A stretch of DNA of 64,000 nt from Bizionia paragorgiae. GTDB lineage: Bacteria > Bacteroidota > Bacteroidia > Flavobacteriales > Flavobacteriaceae. The DNA is taken from assembly GCF_900107625.1 (NCBI RefSeq), contig NZ_FNQK01000002.1, positions 124,001 to 188,000 on the forward strand, in the 5' to 3' direction. Positions 33,443 through 43,863 of the stretch are shown here, one piece after another (the stretch's first letter is position 1; every line of letters begins with the position of its first letter). The translations under genes were made by a program, and so were the position numbers. The notes under the pieces were generated by a model. The model made no database searches, was not told the origin of the DNA, and saw only the letters and a program-made list of their open reading frames with translations.

Positions 33443-34821
33443 TATTCTAAAGGTTCTAAAGATTTGGCTTTATCACTAAACGCTTTGGCCTTTTTTAAAT
33501 TGTTTAAGCCTGTGTATGCTGTGCTAAGTTGCTTATAGAAATCGGATTCCATTTTTGCGTTTTCAATAATATAATCTAAACCCATTTCTAAAGATTCTAC
33601 AGCATCATTATGGCGATTTAATCGATTTAGTGCTACGCCATTTATAAGATATAATACCGGTTGCGAAGGAAAGCGCTCTAAAGCCTGATCGCTTTTTTTC
33701 TCGGCGACTTCATACTGTTCTAAATCGATGTATAGCAGTAAGATATTTCTAATTAAACCAAAGTTTTCTGGTTCTTTACGTTCTGCTTGCAAATAGTAGT
33801 CTAAGGCTTTTTGCTTATTATTTTTAACCAGATAATATTGCGCCAACTCGATTAGCGTTTTAGCATTGGTTGTAGTTTGTGTGAGTTCTGAAGTTATGGC
33901 CACTAACTCGGCTTCATACTGTTCATTTTCACTTACAAAACGCACAAAATCGGCCAAAACTTTCACTTTAGCTTCTGCATCAATAGCTTTACTACTAAGC
34001 ACTGTTTTCATAGAGGCAATAGCCTCTTCATGCTTATTATCGTTTAAATAAAACTTGTATAAAGCCAAATGAACCAACTGTGATTCTGGGTGAATTTCAA
34101 GTAAAGTTTTCGCGGTATCGTAGGCTTTTTTCTCTTCTTTATTTTCGCTATAACGATAAATAAGTGCTAAGTAATTTTTTTCGGCTTCAGGATCTTTATC
34201 CACGCGCTCTTTAAGATTCTCAATCTGTTCTTTTTTCCTTCCGGTAGCATTATAAATCTGATTCCTTAGTCGGTCGCGATCAGAAGACAATCCCAGTTCA
34301 TCATCCAATTCATCCAAAACTTTTAAGGCGTCCTTATAATTTTGCGTTTGCACGTAAATAGCAGCCAAATCTTCTTTATAATCGGGGTGAAATTTTACGA
34401 GTTGCTTTACGGTTTTAATAGCTCTACGATAGTCTTTTAAATTAACGTAAGCCACATACAATTCATCAAGGTACCATTCGTTATCGGGCTCCTGACTTAC
34501 AGCTTCTTTAAGGGCTTCTTCTGCGGCCCCAAAATTTTTAAGCGCATTGTAATTTTTCCCCAATTCAAAATATAAGACAGAGTGCGAATCATCGATTTCA
34601 ATACACTTTAAAAGTGCTGTTACCGACTTGTCGTAATTCTCTATAGCCTTTTGTTTTAGGGCTTCGAAAAAATGTTCCTGAAATTCATCGGATACATTAC
34701 CGAGGTCATCGTCTGTTTTATTAAAATCTACCTGCCCATAACTCACCTGCGAAATAGTGATTATTCCGTAAATAATTAGCGTTATAAGGCGTTTAAGTAG
34801 CATTTTAATATAAAAAGTCAA
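33442..34821 (-). CDS. secreted tetratricopeptide repeat protein
   Basis: 459 aa with about ten TPR units (for example SVLYFELGKNYNALKNFGAAEEALKEA and PVLYLINGVALNRLNRHNDAVESLEMG). N-terminal signal LLKRLITLIIYGIITISQVSYGQ; the second Met (codon 7, ATG 34803) is a likely alternative start giving a cleaner signal peptide. TPRs mediate protein contacts in the periplasm. First gene of the operon with the DUF4292 lipoprotein and EnvC-like gene, 3 bp after the nucleotidyltransferase stop, so the operon may extend upstream to dut and the flippase. Confidence 0.85.
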   Translation of the reverse strand: MTFYIKMLLKRLITLIIYGIITISQVSYGQVDFNKTDDDLGNVSDEFQEHFFEALKQKAIENYDKSVTALLKCIEIDDSHSVLYFELGKNYNALKNFGAAEEALKEAVSQEPDNEWYLDELYVAYVNLKDYRRAIKTVKQLVKFHPDYKEDLAAIYVQTQNYKDALKVLDELDDELGLSSDRDRLRNQIYNATGRKKEQIENLKERVDKDPEAEKNYLALIYRYSENKEEKKAYDTAKTLLEIHPESQLVHLALYKFYLNDNKHEEAIASMKTVLSSKAIDAEAKVKVLADFVRFVSENEQYEAELVAITSELTQTTTNAKTLIELAQYYLVKNNKQKALDYYLQAERKEPENFGLIRNILLLYIDLEQYEVAEKKSDQALERFPSQPVLYLINGVALNRLNRHNDAVESLEMGLDYIIENAKMESDFYKQLSTAYTGLNNLKKAKAFSDKAKSLEPLE

Positions 34822-34824
34822 AAA

Positions 34825-35844
34825 TTATTCCATTATTGAATAATCACCAATACTTATTTTAGTGAATTCTCCATTGTACTTTACGTGGTTACCAATCATG
34901 GCCTCGTCTAAATTAGCGTTTTTAATACTGGTATGGTTCTGAATTAGACTATTTTTAACGGTTGCATTCTCAATAGTGCAATTATTACCTATAGACACAT
35001 TAGGTCCAATAGTCGCATTAATTAAAGATACGTTTTCACCTATAAAACAAGGCTCTATAATTTTAGAGTTCTCTAAAGTTACGGAATTTGAAACCAATTG
35101 CTCTTCGCCATCGGCAGTTAAAAACCCTAGCATACGCTGATTAGTTTCTAAGGTAACGGTTTTATTCCCGCAATCCATCCACTCACTAACTTCTCCAGTT
35201 TTAAAGATTTTACCTTTAGCCATCATGCCTTTAATACCATCGTTAATTTGGTACTCTCCGCCATTAATAATATTGTTATCTAATACATGTTGAAGCTCTT
35301 CTTTTAAAACAGCGACATCTTTAAAGTAATAAATACCGATAACGGCTAAATCACTAACAAAAGTGTCTGGCTTTTCAACAAGTTCTACAATTTCTTTTTT
35401 CTCGTTTAATTTAACAACACCATAAGCTTCCGGCTCATCGACTTGTTTAACCCAAATAACAGCATCTGCTTCCGGATCCAAATTAAAATCGGCTCTAATT
35501 AAAGTATCTGCATACGCAATAACTGCTGGCCCCGAAAGGGAATCTTTAGCACACATTATAGCATGTCCTGTTCCTAGAGGTTGATCTTGTCTGTAAATAG
35601 TGGCTTTAGCACCTAAACTTTGAGCAAGAGATTCTAAACTAGAAACCACGTCGTCTCCAAACCAAGCTGGATCACCTAGAATAAAAGCGATTTCTTCGAT
35701 AGGTTGATTTAATACTTTTACTATATCCTTAACTAGACGATGCACTATAGGCTGTCCAGCAACAGGAATTAATGGTTTTGGAACGGTTAAACTATGCGGA
35801 CGTAAACGTGAGCCTCGTCCGGCCATTGGTACGATTATTTTCAT
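34825..35844 (-). CDS. sugar-phosphate nucleotidyltransferase
   Basis: Forms NDP-sugars from sugar 1-phosphates. The NTP-transferase signature is MKIIVPMAGRGSRLRPHSLTVPKPLIPVAGQP, followed by a left-handed beta-helix C-terminus (LENSKIIEPCFIGENVSLINATIGPNVSIG..., about 255-339) as in RmlA-long/GlmU-like proteins. The frame extends 5 codons further up to TTG 35859, but ATG 35844 gives the standard N-terminus. A short palindrome CCTGC-CAAC-GCAGG (35851-35864) sits just before the start. Exact sugar (glucose, mannose or GlcNAc) is not decidable. Confidence 0.88.
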   Translation of the reverse strand: MKIIVPMAGRGSRLRPHSLTVPKPLIPVAGQPIVHRLVKDIVKVLNQPIEEIAFILGDPAWFGDDVVSSLESLAQSLGAKATIYRQDQPLGTGHAIMCAKDSLSGPAVIAYADTLIRADFNLDPEADAVIWVKQVDEPEAYGVVKLNEKKEIVELVEKPDTFVSDLAVIGIYYFKDVAVLKEELQHVLDNNIINGGEYQINDGIKGMMAKGKIFKTGEVSEWMDCGNKTVTLETNQRMLGFLTADGEEQLVSNSVTLENSKIIEPCFIGENVSLINATIGPNVSIGNNCTIENATVKNSLIQNHTSIKNANLDEAMIGNHVKYNGEFTKISIGDYSIME

Positions 35845-35965
35845 GATATTGCCTGCCAACGCAGGTGGTTTTATGTTATACTACGATCTAAAAATTTAGA
35901 TCTTTTATTTTTATAAATATGATTCTATTCGGGTAAAGGCTTTTGCTTTGATCTGGAATCTCTTG

Positions 35966-36400
35966 TTACTTCACTCCTGTGCTACCAAATCCTCCGGTAC
36001 CTCTATCGGTTTCAGAAAGGGTATCGACTTCAAGCCATTGGGCACGTTCGTGCTTTGCAATTACCAATTGTGCAATACGTTCGCCATTTTCTACAACAAA
36101 ATCTTCGGTAGACAGATTAACTAATATAACGCCTACTTCGCCTCTATAATCAGCATCTACTGTTCCGGGCGCATTAAGCACCGTTACGCCCTTTTTAGCT
36201 GCCAAACCACTTCTTGGTCGTACTTGCGCTTCAATCCCCACAGGAAGCTCTAAAAACAAGCCTGTAGGCACAATCTTACGCTCCATAGGTTTTAATGTGA
36301 TTGATTCGCTAATATGTGCACGTAAATCCATTCCTGCCGAGGCTAGGGTTTCATAGCTTGGTAAAGCTTGATTAGATTTATTAATTATCTTAATTTGCAT
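35966..36400 (-). CDS. dut: dUTP diphosphatase
   Basis: Hydrolyses dUTP to dUMP, keeping uracil out of DNA and feeding dTMP synthesis. All five trimeric dUTPase motifs present in 144 aa: AGMDLRA (23-29), [33 protein letters not shown], and C-terminal [10 protein letters not shown]. It starts 1 nt after the flippase stop codon (stop 36402, start 36400), so they are coupled. Confidence 0.97.
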   Translation of the reverse strand: MQIKIINKSNQALPSYETLASAGMDLRAHISESITLKPMERKIVPTGLFLELPVGIEAQVRPRSGLAAKKGVTVLNAPGTVDADYRGEVGVILVNLSTEDFVVENGERIAQLVIAKHERAQWLEVDTLSETDRGTGGFGSTGVK

Positions 36401-36401
36401 A

Positions 36402-37862
36402 TTACTGTTTTAAAAGTTGTTTAAGTTCTTTTTTCTCCATGGTAAATACGAGCGTTAAAAATACAATTAATGCTGAAATACCAAAGAGATAGTTACCTCT
36501 TAAATAATAGAATGAGACTACAGAAAGGGTAATAGAAACAAAGAGATAGGTGCTTATTTTCTTTAAATTATAGGGAATAGGGTAATATTTTCTCCCAAAA
36601 TAAAAAGATAAGAGCATCATAACTGCATAAGCGGCTAAGGTCGCTACCGCCGATCCTTTATAACTATAGATTGGAATTAACCAATAATTTAACCCTAAGG
36701 TAAGCACGGCACCAAAAACTGAGATATAAGCCCCAAACTTTGTCCGATCGGTAATTTTGTACCACACCGATAGGTTGTGATAAATACCCAAGCAAAAATT
36801 AGCTAATAGTACGACAGGGACAATCCACATGGCTTCCCAATACGCCTCACCTTGCACCACAATCCGTTTTAACACGTCGGCAAACACCACCACTCCTAAA
36901 AGTATAATGGATCCGAAAGCCACAAAGAACTCTAAAATCTTGGCATAATTTTTTTGAGGGTTTTTAGTTTTAGAATGGCTAAAAAAGTAGGGTTCTATCC
37001 CTAGGCGATATGCGGTTATAAACAAGGTCATAACCACAGCAATTTTATAACACGCCGAGTACAAAGCAATTTCTCTATCGGCAATATCTACTGGTAAGAG
37101 TTGCTTTAATAAAATTCTATCGAAAGTTTCATTAACCGAAAAGGCAACTCCAGCAATAAGTACTGGAATAGCATAACGCATCATACGTTTCCATAAATCC
37201 GTATTAAAAATGTATTTCAATTTCACATAAAAAGGAAGCATTAAAGCTAAGGTTAGCCCACTAGCCACGATCATAGAAATTAAAATATAATTAACTTCAA
37301 AATGAGGTCGGTATAAACTCTCAAAAAACGCACTGTTTGGTGCTAATTTTTTTAATGCCAATAAAAAGAAGATGTTGAGCCCTAAGTTAACGGCAACATT
37401 TAGAATTTTTATAATCGCATAGCGCATGGGTTTCGTATTAGCCCGTAACCAGGCGAAAGGAATTATAACCAAGGCGTCTAATAACAAAATCCAAATTACC
37501 AAGGTAATGTACTCCACTTTAATAGCGACTAGAGCTGCTATTTGATCTTTAAGTAATAAGCCCACAGCGAGGAATGCTAAAGAGGATAGTATTAAAGAAA
37601 TGGATGCTGTACCGGTTACCGTTTCGGACTCTTCTTCTTTATTAAAAAAACGAAAAAATGCCGTTTCCATACCGTAAGCAAGAATGACGTTAAACAGTAC
37701 AAAGTAAGCGAAGATGTACGAAATTACACCATACTCCTCCACTGAGGATAACACATCTTTGGTGGTATACAGCGGTACTAGAAGAAAGCTTAACATTCGC
37801 GGCAATACGGTAGCTAAACCATAAATGAATGTTTGTTTAAAAAGAGATTTGAATCCGCTCAA
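36402..37862 (-). CDS. polysaccharide biosynthesis flippase (Wzx/MurJ-like, MATE superfamily)
   Basis: 486-aa membrane protein with about 14 hydrophobic helices, beginning [33 protein letters not shown], the hallmark start of oligosaccharide flippases (Polysacc_synt). Moves lipid-linked sugars across the inner membrane. It lies with dut and the sugar nucleotidyltransferase, which fits envelope glycan building. The specific glycan is unknown; a generic O-unit or capsule flippase is most likely. The upstream region 37863-38025 has a hairpin AGCTCG/CGAGCT (37922-37942) but no clear promoter. Confidence 0.88.
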   Translation of the reverse strand: MSGFKSLFKQTFIYGLATVLPRMLSFLLVPLYTTKDVLSSVEEYGVISYIFAYFVLFNVILAYGMETAFFRFFNKEEESETVTGTASISLILSSLAFLAVGLLLKDQIAALVAIKVEYITLVIWILLLDALVIIPFAWLRANTKPMRYAIIKILNVAVNLGLNIFFLLALKKLAPNSAFFESLYRPHFEVNYILISMIVASGLTLALMLPFYVKLKYIFNTDLWKRMMRYAIPVLIAGVAFSVNETFDRILLKQLLPVDIADREIALYSACYKIAVVMTLFITAYRLGIEPYFFSHSKTKNPQKNYAKILEFFVAFGSIILLGVVVFADVLKRIVVQGEAYWEAMWIVPVVLLANFCLGIYHNLSVWYKITDRTKFGAYISVFGAVLTLGLNYWLIPIYSYKGSAVATLAAYAVMMLLSFYFGRKYYPIPYNLKKISTYLFVSITLSVVSFYYLRGNYLFGISALIVFLTLVFTMEKKELKQLLKQ

Positions 37863-38025
37863 GTTGACTATGGGTATTTTAGGTTAAAAGTATTGAATTC
37901 GTAAGACCTAAAAAAGGAAATAGCTCGAGATTTACACGAGCTCGAGTTGAGACTAGTACGAATAGCTAATGAAGGCTGTAAAAGCGCTGTGCAGATTATT
38001 AAAATAATAGCTCGCTATAAGGCAT

Positions 38026-38060
38026 AAAAAAGCCCCATTCTAGCGAATGAGGCTTTTTTT
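38026..38060 (-). terminator. terminator of the 551-aa secreted protein gene
   Basis: AAAAAAGCCccATTC, loop TAGC, GAATGaGGCTTTTTTT, with one C-A mismatch; 8 bp after the stop on the minus strand, U-run from the A-run on the left. Confidence 0.8.
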
Positions 38061-38068
38061 ATTTATTA

Positions 38069-39724
38069 TTATTTAGTTATAGTTAATTCCCCTAAAGTAT
38101 TGCCCTCTTTATTTCCGCCATAAATAAGGTAGCTGTTAGAAGCTTTTTTATATTTAGTAGATGGCCTTACTACAATTTGCTTTTTTTCAAATTCAGTAGG
38201 GTCTGTTCTTGTTAATTCACCTGTTTGTTCATTGAACGAAAAAGCTACAGGTATCATTTTATTCACATTTCGAACTTTTTTAACATCATCCATTTTAGTT
38301 ATACCAATATTTTTAGGGTCATCATTAACCAGAACGGTTAATTGTCCATTGTGATAAATTGGAATAGCACTTAAATACTCTGGTCCACTACCTAAAACGG
38401 CTAAGGGAAAGTACATACCTGCTGAAACTGAAACTCCACCTGAGCTTCCAAGAAAGCCAACCGAAAAACCTAATTCTCTCACTGTTATTTGTTGTTCTTT
38501 TGGTATTACATTACTCCAGTCTAAGGTACCGTCTTTTTTTAAGGCTGAAACAATAATTTCGTTCGTAATGTAGGTATAGGGTGTAATAGATAGTGGTCCA
38601 AAACCACTTGATGCTCCTTCTATAATAACCTTATATTCTGAGAGCACAATTACACCTCCATTTTCTCTTTCTACAAAAGCAATATTTTGATAAAAAGGTT
38701 TCAAATCCTTTCCTTTTTTAGCCCTTCTCTCTCCTATAAGATGCTTTTTTACATCGAAAGAAAACGCATTAAATGTTTTTTTAGTGACTTCTCCAGTATT
38801 ATAATTAAATGTTACATTATAAATACCTTCTACAGTAGATTCAGCTTTACCACTTTTCTTAATATCGGAATAAAAACCAATAGCATGTAAGGTATTGTCT
38901 TTTGTTTCTATTAAGCTACAGTTTAATGCCCTTTTCCCTGTTAAACTTACATTAGTAACTTGCTTGGTATAATTATTACTAGCTAAATAAGAGTGGATTG
39001 TAATAGTGTTTACACTCGTTTTATTTTTTTTGTCTCTATAGCTTTCTGTTGTTGCAATTAAAACATCACCATGTTCATTTACTTGAACATCTGAAAAGTC
39101 ATATTGTTGTCGGTTTTTATCTTGAAAAACAACTTCATAACTATCTTTTAAGACCTCTGTTAAGTTGTCGTCTAATAGAGTAACGGTATATTTTAACTGT
39201 TCTTCTTTAGTATTGATCCCCACATGAGCAACAAGGTAATTAAACTCATCGTAAGAAGTAGTAAACACAAAGCTCCCTTTATTCCTTTTATTTTCTACTG
39301 GAACAGAAAAGACATGGGTTGTTTTTACAATTTTATTTCCTTCAATTTCTTTTGCTAAAAAGTTATATGTATCTGCTTTCTTATCGAAATAAGACACCAT
39401 TAAAAACACCTTTTCACCAACAATAACTAGGTCTTCAATTTGTAATTTACCGCCGTTCTTTTTCTCAAATTCAAGCAAAGAGCTGCTTTTAAACCCTTTA
39501 GTAGACGCATCGAATGTTTGTAAAAAAAAGTCTTTTTTCTTTCTCGATAAAGCGTATATAGTATTGTGTCTTTCACCAGCAATTTGAATAACATCACCGT
39601 CATTATTTTCGATGGTTGCTCCAAAGTTTAGGTCGATGTTTCCAACATCTAATTGAGCAAATGCGGTTATGGAATAAGATAAAAGTAATACTAGTAATAG
39701 TTTTTTCATAAGTAGGTTGTTCAA
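38069..39724 (-). CDS. secreted protein of unknown function, beta-propeller-like
   Basis: Sec signal peptide MKKLLLVLLLSYSITAFAQ; the second Met (ATG 39709) is the likely start, since the codons before it (MNNLL) add nothing. Mature part of about 525 aa is all-beta in character, with repeated short blocks (VFLMVSYFDKKADTY, VLIATTESYRDKK, LHAIGFYSDIKKSG, GGVIVLSEYKVI) that look like propeller blades. A proline/glycine-rich membrane-like stretch (GFLGSSGGVSVSAGMYFPLAVLGSG) lies near 430. No T9SS sorting domain. Family not recognised. Monocistronic. Confidence 0.75.
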   Translation of the reverse strand: MNNLLMKKLLLVLLLSYSITAFAQLDVGNIDLNFGATIENNDGDVIQIAGERHNTIYALSRKKKDFFLQTFDASTKGFKSSSLLEFEKKNGGKLQIEDLVIVGEKVFLMVSYFDKKADTYNFLAKEIEGNKIVKTTHVFSVPVENKRNKGSFVFTTSYDEFNYLVAHVGINTKEEQLKYTVTLLDDNLTEVLKDSYEVVFQDKNRQQYDFSDVQVNEHGDVLIATTESYRDKKNKTSVNTITIHSYLASNNYTKQVTNVSLTGKRALNCSLIETKDNTLHAIGFYSDIKKSGKAESTVEGIYNVTFNYNTGEVTKKTFNAFSFDVKKHLIGERRAKKGKDLKPFYQNIAFVERENGGVIVLSEYKVIIEGASSGFGPLSITPYTYITNEIIVSALKKDGTLDWSNVIPKEQQITVRELGFSVGFLGSSGGVSVSAGMYFPLAVLGSGPEYLSAIPIYHNGQLTVLVNDDPKNIGITKMDDVKKVRNVNKMIPVAFSFNEQTGELTRTDPTEFEKKQIVVRPSTKYKKASNSYLIYGGNKEGNTLGELTITK

Positions 39725-39781
39725 TTTTTTTGGTTTATATCCTGTTGCAAAATAGTCTTTTAATCCTTAAACTAGGGGTAT

Positions 39782-39818
39782 AAAAAAAACCTTGTTCTAA
39801 TAGAACAAGGTTTTTTTT
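39782..39818 (-). terminator. terminator of the ATP synthase operon
   Basis: Near-perfect stem AACCTTGTTCTA/TAGAACAAGGTT around A39800, with 8-A and 8-T runs on the outside; 20 bp after the atpG stop. Symmetric, so it may work both ways. Confidence 0.88.
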
Positions 39819-39837
39819 ATAAATAGTAAACTAGAAC

Positions 39838-40698
39838 TTAGTTATTCAAAGCTTCAGCTCCACCAACGATCTCAAGGATTTCGTTAGTAATAGCCGCTTG
39901 ACGTGCTTTGTTGTATGTTAATTTTAATTGATCTCTTAACTCGGTTGCATTATCGGTTGCTTTATGCATTGCTGTCATACGCGCTCCGTGCTCACTAGCA
40001 AAAGAATCTCTAACGCCCTTATAAAGTTGGGTCTTAAGAGATTTAGGAATAAGCTCCTCAATGATTTCAACTTTAGAAGGTTCAAACACATAGTCTGCAG
40101 TGTTTTCTTCATCACCTTCTATAGGAACAATTGGTAAAAATTGCTCGGTCATTACAATTTGAGTTGCTGCATTTTTAAACTTATTGTATACGATTTCAAT
40201 TTTATCGTACTCATTATTTAAAAATTTCTCCATTAGCATTTCGGCAATTTCCGCAACATTATCGAAGGTTAAATCATCGAAAACATCACTTCTATTAGCG
40301 ATAACGATATCTTTTTTAGCAAACGCATCATTAGCTTTTTTACCAACAGCTAAAACAGAAACATTTTTATCTGCATACGTGTCGCTAATTAGCCTTTGTG
40401 TTTGCTTAATAATATTTGAATTAAAAGCGCCACACAACCCTCTGTTTGAGGTAATGCTAACGATAAGTACGTTCTCAACCTCTCTTTGTTCTGCGAATTT
40501 ACTTCCAGAACCAGAATTAAGAGAAGCACTTAAACTTTGTAAAAGTTCTGTTAACTTATCCGAATAAGGTCGCATTGCCGTAATAGCATCCTGAGCTTTC
40601 TTTAACTTTGCAGCCGATACCATTTTCATGGCACTGGTAATCTGCATCGTTGAAGATACTGAAGTAATTCTATTACGTATTTCTTTTAAATTTGCCAT
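39838..40698 (-). CDS. atpG: ATP synthase F1 subunit gamma
   Basis: Central rotor shaft of F1. N-terminal helix MANLKEIRNRITSVSSTMQITSAMKMVSAAKLKKAQ and C-terminal helix ATDNATELRDQLKLTYNKARQAAITNEILEIVGGAEAL are the two conserved ends of the coiled coil. 286 aa is normal. Last gene of the operon, 45 bp after atpA; the gap holds a small GC-rich hairpin (CCAC/GTGG at 40723-40734) that might tune the relative expression. Confidence 0.98.
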   Translation of the reverse strand: MANLKEIRNRITSVSSTMQITSAMKMVSAAKLKKAQDAITAMRPYSDKLTELLQSLSASLNSGSGSKFAEQREVENVLIVSITSNRGLCGAFNSNIIKQTQRLISDTYADKNVSVLAVGKKANDAFAKKDIVIANRSDVFDDLTFDNVAEIAEMLMEKFLNNEYDKIEIVYNKFKNAATQIVMTEQFLPIVPIEGDEENTADYVFEPSKVEIIEELIPKSLKTQLYKGVRDSFASEHGARMTAMHKATDNATELRDQLKLTYNKARQAAITNEILEIVGGAEALNN

Positions 40699-40743
40699 AT
40701 TTTAAAATATGAAATAAAATCCCCACTTGCGTGGAGATGTTAA

Positions 40744-42324
40744 TTATGCTTTATATTTTCCTGATAAATCTTTTGCTACAGTTATTAAAGTGTCTGTAAC
40801 TTCATCAGTTAATTTACCTGCCTTTAATAAATCTAACACACCTCTGTGTTTAGCGTTTAAGAACTCGATAAAATCACGTTCGAACTCTTTAACTTTTGCT
40901 ACAGGCACATCTTTTAATAAGTTTTTAGATCCCGCATAGATAATTGCTACTTGGTCTTCTACTGTAAACGGATCGTTTTGAGCTTGCTTTAAGATCTCTA
41001 CGTTACGTTTACCTTTTTCAATTACGTTTAAAGTAACAGCATCTAAATCAGATCCAAATTTCGCGAAAGCTTCTAATTCACGGAATTGTGCTTGGTCTAA
41101 TTTTAATGTACCAGATACTTTTTTCATTGATTTAATCTGAGCGTTACCACCAACACGAGATACAGAAATACCTACGTTAATTGCTGGACGTACACCAGAG
41201 TTAAATAAATCTCCATCTAAGAAGATTTGCCCATCGGTAATAGAAATTACGTTTGTTGGGATATATGCTGAAACGTCTCCTGCTTGCGTTTCGATAATTG
41301 GTAATGCAGTTAAAGAACCACCACCTTTTACGATTGGTTTTAAAACGTCTGGTAAGTCGTTCATTTCTTTAGCAATCGCATCATTATTAATAATTTTTGC
41401 AGAACGCTCTAATAACCTAGAGTGTAGGTAGAAAACGTCACCTGGATACGCCTCACGTCCTGGTGGACGACGTAATAATAAAGATACCTCACGGTATGCT
41501 ACGGCTTGTTTTGATAAATCATCAAATACAATTAAAGCTGGACGACCAGTATCTCTAAAGTACTCTCCAATAGATGCTCCAGTAAATGGTGCATATACCT
41601 GCATTGCTGCTGGATCTGATGCATTAGCTGCAACAATAGTCGTATACGCTAAAGCGCCTTTTTCTTCTAATGTTTTAGCAATTAAAGCTACTGTAGATGC
41701 TTTTTGCCCTACAGCAACGTATATACAATATACAGGGTTACCTGCATCGTAAAATTCTTTTTGGTTTAAGATAGCATCAATACAAACGGTAGTTTTACCA
41801 GTTTGACGGTCACCAATTACCAACTCACGTTGACCTCTACCTACTGGAATCATTGCATCAATTGCTTTAATACCTGTTTGTAATGGCTCGGTTACTGGCT
41901 CACGATAAATAACTCCTGGTGCTTTACGCTCCAAAGGCATTTCGTAAGTTGTACCTTCAATAGGTCCTTTACCATCGATAGGGTTACCCAATGTATCTAC
42001 AACACGGCCAACAATACCTTCACCCACTTTTACAGAGGCAATACGAGAAGTACGTTTTACTGTAGATCCTTCTTTAACTCCTACAGAAGTTCCAAGTAGT
42101 ACAATACCTACGTTGTCTTCTTCTAAGTTAAGTACAATACCTTCTGCACCACCATCGAATTCCACTAACTCTCCATATTGAGCATTAGCTAATCCGTAAG
42201 CACGTACGATACCATCACCTACAGTTAATACTGTTCCAACTTCATCTAAAGAAGCGCTAGCTTCAAATCCTGAAAGTTGTTGTTTTAAGATTGCTGATAC
42301 TTCAGCTGGGTTTACTTCTGCCAT
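40744..42324 (-). CDS. atpA: ATP synthase F1 subunit alpha
   Basis: Non-catalytic nucleotide-binding subunit. Walker A GDRQTGKT at 171-178, Walker [11 protein letters not shown], the arginine finger region [19 protein letters not shown], and the [14 protein letters not shown] beta-barrel linker. 526 aa is normal. Lies between atpH (27 bp) and atpG. The catalytic beta subunit (atpD) is absent from the window, as in many Bacteroidota where atpD-atpC lie elsewhere. Confidence 0.98.
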   Translation of the reverse strand: MAEVNPAEVSAILKQQLSGFEASASLDEVGTVLTVGDGIVRAYGLANAQYGELVEFDGGAEGIVLNLEEDNVGIVLLGTSVGVKEGSTVKRTSRIASVKVGEGIVGRVVDTLGNPIDGKGPIEGTTYEMPLERKAPGVIYREPVTEPLQTGIKAIDAMIPVGRGQRELVIGDRQTGKTTVCIDAILNQKEFYDAGNPVYCIYVAVGQKASTVALIAKTLEEKGALAYTTIVAANASDPAAMQVYAPFTGASIGEYFRDTGRPALIVFDDLSKQAVAYREVSLLLRRPPGREAYPGDVFYLHSRLLERSAKIINNDAIAKEMNDLPDVLKPIVKGGGSLTALPIIETQAGDVSAYIPTNVISITDGQIFLDGDLFNSGVRPAINVGISVSRVGGNAQIKSMKKVSGTLKLDQAQFRELEAFAKFGSDLDAVTLNVIEKGKRNVEILKQAQNDPFTVEDQVAIIYAGSKNLLKDVPVAKVKEFERDFIEFLNAKHRGVLDLLKAGKLTDEVTDTLITVAKDLSGKYKA

Positions 42325-42351
42325 CTTATTATTTATTTAGATATAACTATC

Positions 42352-42888
42352 TTAGTTTAATGTAAATTCTCTTTTTAGTTTACTTAATTGGTTTGCGATA
42401 CTCGCATTGTACTGAATATCTCCAACTCGTAAAATGAAACCACCTAAAATGCTTTCATCTATAATATTTTTTAATTCTGCGTCTTTACCGGTAAGGGCTT
42501 TTATTTTCGCAGACACTTTAGCCGATAACTCTTCTGTTAATGCTACAGCAGTTGTTACCGTTGCCACTTGCATCCCTCTAGATTCGTCAAACAACACCAC
42601 ATACTGAAGTGCTATTTCTTCTAAAAGCGCTAAACGTTTATTTGTAATTAAAGTATCTATTAAATTAACGGTTAATGCATTAGATCCTTTAAAAATCTCT
42701 AATAACGCCGATTTTTTAATAGCTGAACCAACAACTGGACTTTTAAGCATATTACTTAAGTCTTGACTCTCTGCAATGGTTTTAGCGAATAGCTTCATAT
42801 CAGTATTTACAGCTTCTGCTGAATTCTGATCTTTTGCTAAGCTTAACATTGCTTTTGCGTATCGTATTGCTGCTCTTGCTCCTGCCAT
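42352..42888 (-). CDS. atpH: ATP synthase F1 subunit delta
   Basis: Peripheral stalk subunit (OSCP) joining F1 to subunit b. MAGARAAIRYAKAMLSLAKDQNSAEAV start and the conserved C-terminal IIDESILGGFILRVGDIQYNASIANQLSKLK. 178 aa. Unusually for this phylum, the upstream gap contains a full AAAAGGAGGT Shine-Dalgarno-like string (complement at 42906-42915), but 17 nt from the ATG, too far for normal use. Confidence 0.97.
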   Translation of the reverse strand: MAGARAAIRYAKAMLSLAKDQNSAEAVNTDMKLFAKTIAESQDLSNMLKSPVVGSAIKKSALLEIFKGSNALTVNLIDTLITNKRLALLEEIALQYVVLFDESRGMQVATVTTAVALTEELSAKVSAKIKALTGKDAELKNIIDESILGGFILRVGDIQYNASIANQLSKLKREFTLN

Positions 42889-42963
42889 AGTTTCCTATCC
42901 TAACAACCTCCTTTTATCTTCGTTAAAACGATATGACTAAGGTAAGTTATAAATTTGTTATAC

Positions 42964-43464
42964 TTAGTTTAATTTTGCGTCAGCTAACATAGAGTCTACT
43001 AATGCTAGTTGCTTGTCTTTATTAGATAATTCTTGACGTACTACTTTCTCTGCAATCTCTAAAGATAAACCAGCGACATGACTTTTTAATTCTGCCATTG
43101 CTGCATTTTTCTCACCTTCGATCGCGATTTGAGCTTGCTCAATCATAGCGTTAGCTTGTGCTTGTGCTTCCTCTTTTGCTGTAGCAATCATATTATCTTT
43201 CATCTCACGTGCTTCTTTTAGCATACCGTCTCTTTCTAGACGTGCTTCTTGAAGTAACTTCTCGTTAGAAGCTGTAAGGTTTTGCATTTCTAATTTTGCT
43301 TTTTCAGCAGAATCTAATGCCTCTTGAATACCATCTTCTCTCGTTTGTAACGCATCTAAAATTGGTTTCCAAGCAAATTTTCTCATTAATACAATTAATA
43401 TTAATAAGATGAAGGCTTGCATAAAAAATAAGCCTACTGAAAAATCGTTTAATAAAGTTTCCAT
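42964..43464 (-). CDS. atpF: ATP synthase F0 subunit b
   Basis: Peripheral stalk subunit. One N-terminal membrane helix (about 9-26, VGLFFMQAFILLILIVLM), KFAWKPILDALQTRE, then a long Ala/Glu/Lys-rich helix dimerisation region. 166 aa fits. Between atpE and atpH in the standard order. Confidence 0.97.
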   Translation of the reverse strand: METLLNDFSVGLFFMQAFILLILIVLMRKFAWKPILDALQTREDGIQEALDSAEKAKLEMQNLTASNEKLLQEARLERDGMLKEAREMKDNMIATAKEEAQAQANAMIEQAQIAIEGEKNAAMAELKSHVAGLSLEIAEKVVRQELSNKDKQLALVDSMLADAKLN

Positions 43465-43563
43465 ACTATATAGATTACTTAAATTCTCTTTGTTTGTTTA
43501 ATTTAAAAACAGTTTCTGCAACCAACCGTTGCAGAAACGTGTTTCTTTGTTTTTAGGAAAATC

Positions 43564-43764
<201 letters not shown>

Positions 43765-43863
43765 TTATAAATATTAATTAAACAAATTCTTAATTTAAGT
43801 TTAAACACGTTTAACACAGTGTTCTCCCTTTATATAATGATTGCTATTCTGCAATCTTAATTT

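Noticed and set aside
35851-35864. CCTGC-CAAC-GCAGG palindrome as a regulator site of the nucleotidyltransferase gene
   Set aside because: Only a 5-bp stem and no second copy was noticed in the window; too little to claim function.
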